Both the position numbers and the translations under genes were made by a program. From Leucogyrophana mollusca (taxonomy: Eukaryota; Basidiomycota; Agaricomycetes; Boletales), in contig MU266383.1 of NCBI GenBank assembly GCA_021014945.1, positions 1 to 64,000 of the forward strand: a stretch of DNA of 64,000 nt. The letters run 5' to 3'. The notes beneath the pieces are model-generated. The model did not search any database. It had not been told where the DNA came from and was given only the letters and a program-made list of their open reading frames with translations. This document shows positions 60,935 to 64,000 of the stretch, in pieces (positions within the stretch are counted from its first letter, which is position 1; each line of letters opens with the position of its first letter).

Positions 60935-61473
60935 TCATTCTCGGAAATCTTGGTCAAACCTTGCATCAGAATTTTTTCGTATGTTTTTTCTGCCTGGGCT
61001 GTCCTGGATCCCCTTGGGCTCGGGTCGAGAGCGGCATTGCCGGTATGTACCTGGAAGTGAGTCTCAATTGTCGCGTATGGCCAACATTGAATCCCGTGAA
61101 CATTATTCAATATTCCGTTCACGGTCATCGCTGTCCACCAATCAGGTCTTCGATTCGCTCGTTCTTCTCTGGGCGGCCAATTGCCATCCACTTTTTTTTT
61201 ATTGTGCTCGGTGGCCATCTCCATGCGCCTATAGGACGGCTATTGGTTGAATGGAGCAGGGAGGATGTTGTGCAGTTATTTGTCAGAAATATCTCCTTAC
61301 ATTAAGCTCGGCATTATTGGATACATTGCGCAGCATGATTCTGAGGCCTGAGGAGGTGCCAGTGCGCTCGATGTTGAAAATCGGGCTGTAGCCAGCACTA
61401 TGGAACTCCGCGGTCTGCGCTCCACATGCTATTCTCCGAAAATCGATCGTACTGTCTTCTCTTCGCCATCTTT
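60935..61473. other. Intergenic
   Basis: This is the upstream flank of the hydrophobin. Plus-strand frames here run over promoter sequence and resemble nothing. Confidence 0.45.
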
Positions 61474-61909
61474 CTAGATTTCACTGCTGTTTGACGAAAG
61501 CGGCACAACCGTGACCTCTGCGTGACTAAAAGTCCTCAACCCCGTCCTCACAATCCGCAGTCGAGACTTGCAATTTGGGTCGGGGCAGGCGATTTCGGCG
61601 TCGGTGGACATCCAATCATTCGCATGGGTAACGCGTTGTTTTGCGGCCAGGAGCGGCAGAACGGCACCTGCGTAAGTGCACGTAAGATGGGATATAGTGA
61701 GCGTTTATCGATGGGAAGATAGAGGGACGAGACTTGCCAAGTGAGTAAATGGAGAAACCTTGTCCTACGGGAAGGTATAACATTTCCCCCTGCAACGTAA
61801 AGTGGTCCCCCTTCTTCGCCCCGCATAATATGCGTTCACCTGGTGGGCAGATCACTTCGACCCGAAGATCGTACAAGTGAAATGTATCATTTGAAACAGC
61901 TTGAGCCAT
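61474..61909 (-). CDS. TIGR04076-like small protein
   Basis: Exons 61909-61738 and 61667-61474 give 121 residues. The sequence has the cysteine-bearing pattern of the uncharacterised TIGR04076 group: LYDLRVEVICPPGERILCG, KKGDHFTLQGEMLYLPVGQG, AAVLPLLAAKQRVT-like middle, then TDAEIACPDPNCKSRLRI and LRTFSHAEVTVVPLSS. The intron (70 nt) has a GC donor (CTTG|GCAAGT) and restores SLGAVLPLLAAKQR in frame; no GT donor does this. There is no signal peptide or membrane segment. The biochemical role is unknown. The group is known mostly from bacteria and also occurs in fungi. Confidence 0.78.
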
Positions 61910-62060
61910 GATTGTCAAGAATGAGAATGTTTGCTAATCAGCAGGCGCTCGGTTTATTCTGGCCAGCTGGAATGCCGCGCGGATTGGGCTTTCAAATAAA
62001 AACCATGGATCGACTCGATAAATGCGTACCCCTCGCCTACAAGATCGTGATATCGAGGTA

Positions 62061-63011
62061 CTAGCTAGCCAGCTTCCTCTTCAGCTTCGATTGACTTGGC
62101 AAGGGAATTCTCTTTCCTTCTGCCCTCAGCTTTGCTAGCTCAACTTGCGTCTCCTCCAATTCGCGCTTCGTTATCGATCTCCTCCTCGCCACCTCCTTGA
62201 GAATCTTGTCCCTCCGCAAATGGCCCGTAAAGCGCCATGTCTTGCTCCCTTGTTGCGTGACTCGCAATAATTCATACCTCCTCCACCTCGTCAGCGCCCC
62301 GAGAGCGAATTTTTCTTCCAGCCAGTCCTGACGCTCTTGCCTCTCTTTCTTATCCATATCCTCCATAGCCTGGGGGTAATAGAATGGGTCTACGAGCCCG
62401 ACTACTGCCCGCTTGTAAGTTCTATAGGCCCTAGTCTCCCTGGAGCCTGTTGGAGAGCGGTATAAGGGAGAGACGTAGTTGGCAGTGCGGATGTATGTAG
62501 TCTTGACACCATAAACACTGGACAGATACGAGCGAATGTCGGTTTTGGTCACGGACTGTGGGATGCGGAAAGTGGCTTCGTATGGGTTGTAGGGCTGATC
62601 CTTCGGTGTATGGTTTCGAACCATACGGAAAATGATGTTCGGGAGGTAAACTTTCTGTCCCACTACTCTGAGTTCCTTCTCCCCCTCGTTGTCCACTTGC
62701 TTGACACCACGCAACCGCATCCGCCTTTCGTTGAGCGCGTCTAGCCACTCGGCCTCCGAGAGGTCTTTCCCATGGTGGCCAAGGAGATCTCCTTTTGCGA
62801 GTGCTCGCTGGTATCTAGAGAACTCTGTTGCGGTGAGGTCGCTGCCTGGAGGGGGTTTTAAGCTAGGTCGTTTGCGCAAACGACGTTCGCGGACGGCGAG
62901 CGGAGTCGATGCTTCCCGTGCGACGGCCGCTACCTCTGAGAGGGCAGTTGCGGCTCTTTCTGGTGGTTTGGTCGCGTAAAGACGTCGGAAGACGCGAGTG
63001 AGAGACTGCAT
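62061..63011 (-). CDS. MRP20: Mitochondrial large-subunit ribosomal protein uL23m
   Basis: This is a component of the mitochondrial ribosome near the peptide exit tunnel. A single exon encodes 316 residues. The N-terminus is basic and lacks acids (MQSLTRVFRRLYATKPPERA), as in mitochondrial leaders. The uL23 core is strongly typical: VYLPNIIFRMVRNHTPKDQP, YNPYEATFRIPQSVTKTDI, and RSYLSSVYGVKTTYIRTANY. The long charged C-terminal extension (RRRSITKRELEETQVELAKL ... SKLKRKLAS) is common in fungal mitoribosomal L23. It is divergent from the next gene over 230 bp. Confidence 0.95.
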   Translation of the reverse strand: MQSLTRVFRRLYATKPPERAATALSEVAAVAREASTPLAVRERRLRKRPSLKPPPGSDLTATEFSRYQRALAKGDLLGHHGKDLSEAEWLDALNERRMRLRGVKQVDNEGEKELRVVGQKVYLPNIIFRMVRNHTPKDQPYNPYEATFRIPQSVTKTDIRSYLSSVYGVKTTYIRTANYVSPLYRSPTGSRETRAYRTYKRAVVGLVDPFYYPQAMEDMDKKERQERQDWLEEKFALGALTRWRRYELLRVTQQGSKTWRFTGHLRRDKILKEVARRRSITKRELEETQVELAKLRAEGKRIPLPSQSKLKRKLAS

Positions 63012-63241
63012 ACTCGAATCCCGTCTGGGTTAACTTCAGAGCTGAAGGCAAATGCAAGGTGTAAAAACCGGATTTCCCAAAGCGTCATGCTACCACGTGG
63101 CCACGTCCGCCAGCTAGCCGTGAGCTGGGGTTGCTTTACACGGTGAAGCCCACATACAAACGCCCAGCGCAGTCTCGCACAGACTGCGACTACATAGGTA
63201 TCGATCTGGTCATTCTATAACTCAGGCTTGTAGCAGCCATC
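63012..63241. promoter_or_regulatory. Divergent promoter, uL23m / unnamed membrane protein
   Basis: A 230-bp spacer lies between two outward-facing ATGs. No clear motif. Confidence 0.4.
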
Positions 63242-64000
63242 ATGGCGCTCTCTTTCTTTCGTTTCTTCCGCTTTCTCAATGGGATATTTGCCCCAATGGC
63301 AGCAGTGATTGGCTTCTCCTGCTTGCTCACATTTATATTCATATTATACCAACCAACTGTAGGGCCAGGTGAAGTTCAGCGGCTGGGATGGCAATCATGG
63401 GATAGCGTATCGATGTCCGACGATGCTCAGGTTCCTGCCAGTGGCAGCAGTCCAACCAACCCAGCTCCTCCTGTCGAGTCGGACGTCGACTGGTGGAACG
63501 TATCAACGCCTCAAGATCAGACGGTCGACATGTCAAGTTTTCCCTTGGATGTGTGGGCTCCCTTGCTACCCCACGATACCGGCTGTGCGTATGATCTTCA
63601 GACTCTCAGCACAGGAGACTGATAGGCAATCACAACCTCTCACAAGTGTCTGAAATTGCTATCACACGCTGCATGTTCCCGCCGAACCTCATGGGTGACC
63701 TATGCGCACCTGGTACAACAATAGAGCAAGATGCCATTAAGGGTAAATGGGTTCGGGTGGACAGAGACCTGAACAAGCAGTCAGGCGTGTGGAGCCTGGT
63801 CAGTAGCTGGCCGTAACTTTGACCACCCAGACTTGACAAGGCCACTTTGGCAGAACATATACTACAGGCGTACTCGGCGTATCGATATTCCATTGATCAC
63901 TGACATCCAACTTCTACCCCCGAGTGAGAGGCCCACGCCGTTGACCGATCCCTGGGTCAAGGTCGACCATTCGATTCGGGATGGCGTCATGCGCACGGAG
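63242..64000 (+). CDS. Unnamed conserved single-pass membrane protein (5' part, runs off the edge)
   Basis: Exons are 63242-63584, 63647-63798 and 63854 onward, with phase-consistent introns of 62 and 55 nt. A short cytosolic start (MALSFFRFFRFLNGIFAP) is followed by one membrane segment, MAAVIGFSCLLTFIFILY. A Ser/Pro-rich stalk leads to a conserved-looking domain: LSEIAITRCMFPPNLMGDLC, then GTTIEQDAIKGKWVRVDRDL and NIYYRRTRRIDIPLITDIQL, then TDPWVKVDHSIRDGV. This topology suggests a type II membrane protein with a lumenal or outer domain. I do not recognise the family. The 3' end is outside the window. Confidence 0.8.

Noticed and set aside
1..64000. CRISPR arrays, bacterial operons, transposon terminal repeats, telomere repeats, viral genes
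   Set aside because: None was seen. Gene structure is eukaryotic throughout, and no repeated spacer or repeat pattern was noticed by eye.

Overview
The window reads as nuclear DNA of a filamentous basidiomycete, most likely an Agaricomycete. The support is: about 50% GC; protein genes broken by many 50-70 nt GT-AG introns (a few GC-AG); a class I hydrophobin; GPI-type pepsin-like proteases; a fungal ECL1-like zinc protein; and a soluble-type fungal phosphatidylserine decarboxylase. All exon models were read by eye from open frames, splice signals, phase agreement and remembered family motifs. No search was run.

Left part (0-16 kb). A SET-domain lysine methyltransferase (543-6417) has very long introns. 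An AT-rich patch and a TATA box precede an ECL1-like small zinc protein (8028-9110). A 6.5 kb stretch follows in which I can defend no intact gene. The snRNP core protein SmB (minus) then stands head-to-head with a nitronate monooxygenase (plus).

Middle (18-45 kb). A 73-residue stand-alone biotinyl-like domain gene lies just downstream of a complete pyruvate carboxylase, both on minus. Next on minus come a GDP-mannose transporter, the tRNA m7G methyltransferase subunit Trm82, an unnamed conserved protein and a small secreted cysteine protein. An OPT oligopeptide transporter (minus) and a phosphatidylserine decarboxylase (plus) share a divergent promoter region. A tiny secreted peptide gene, a short-chain dehydrogenase and two unnamed Ser/Pro-rich proteins follow, one of them with a myristoylation-type start.

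Right part (45-64 kb). After 4.2 kb without a supportable gene come the mitochondrial phosphate carrier (minus) and RIB3 of riboflavin synthesis (plus), then two tandem aspartic proteases with Kex2-type propeptide sites and GPI-like tails. An LRR protein, a hydrophobin, a TIGR04076-like protein and mitochondrial ribosomal protein uL23m are all on minus. An unnamed membrane protein runs off the right edge.

The genes do not form a pathway cluster. They are a mix of core metabolism (PYC, RIB3, phosphate carrier), RNA and translation (SmB, Trm82, uL23m), membrane and cell wall (PSD, GDP-mannose, OPT, hydrophobin) and secretion (proteases, small secreted proteins). The most unusual items are the biotinyl-like mini gene that shares an intron position with its PYC neighbour, the SET gene that is more intron than exon, an SmB first exon holding only the start codon, four GC-AG introns, several in-frame stop-free introns, and a 53-codon secreted peptide whose reading depends on intron retention.
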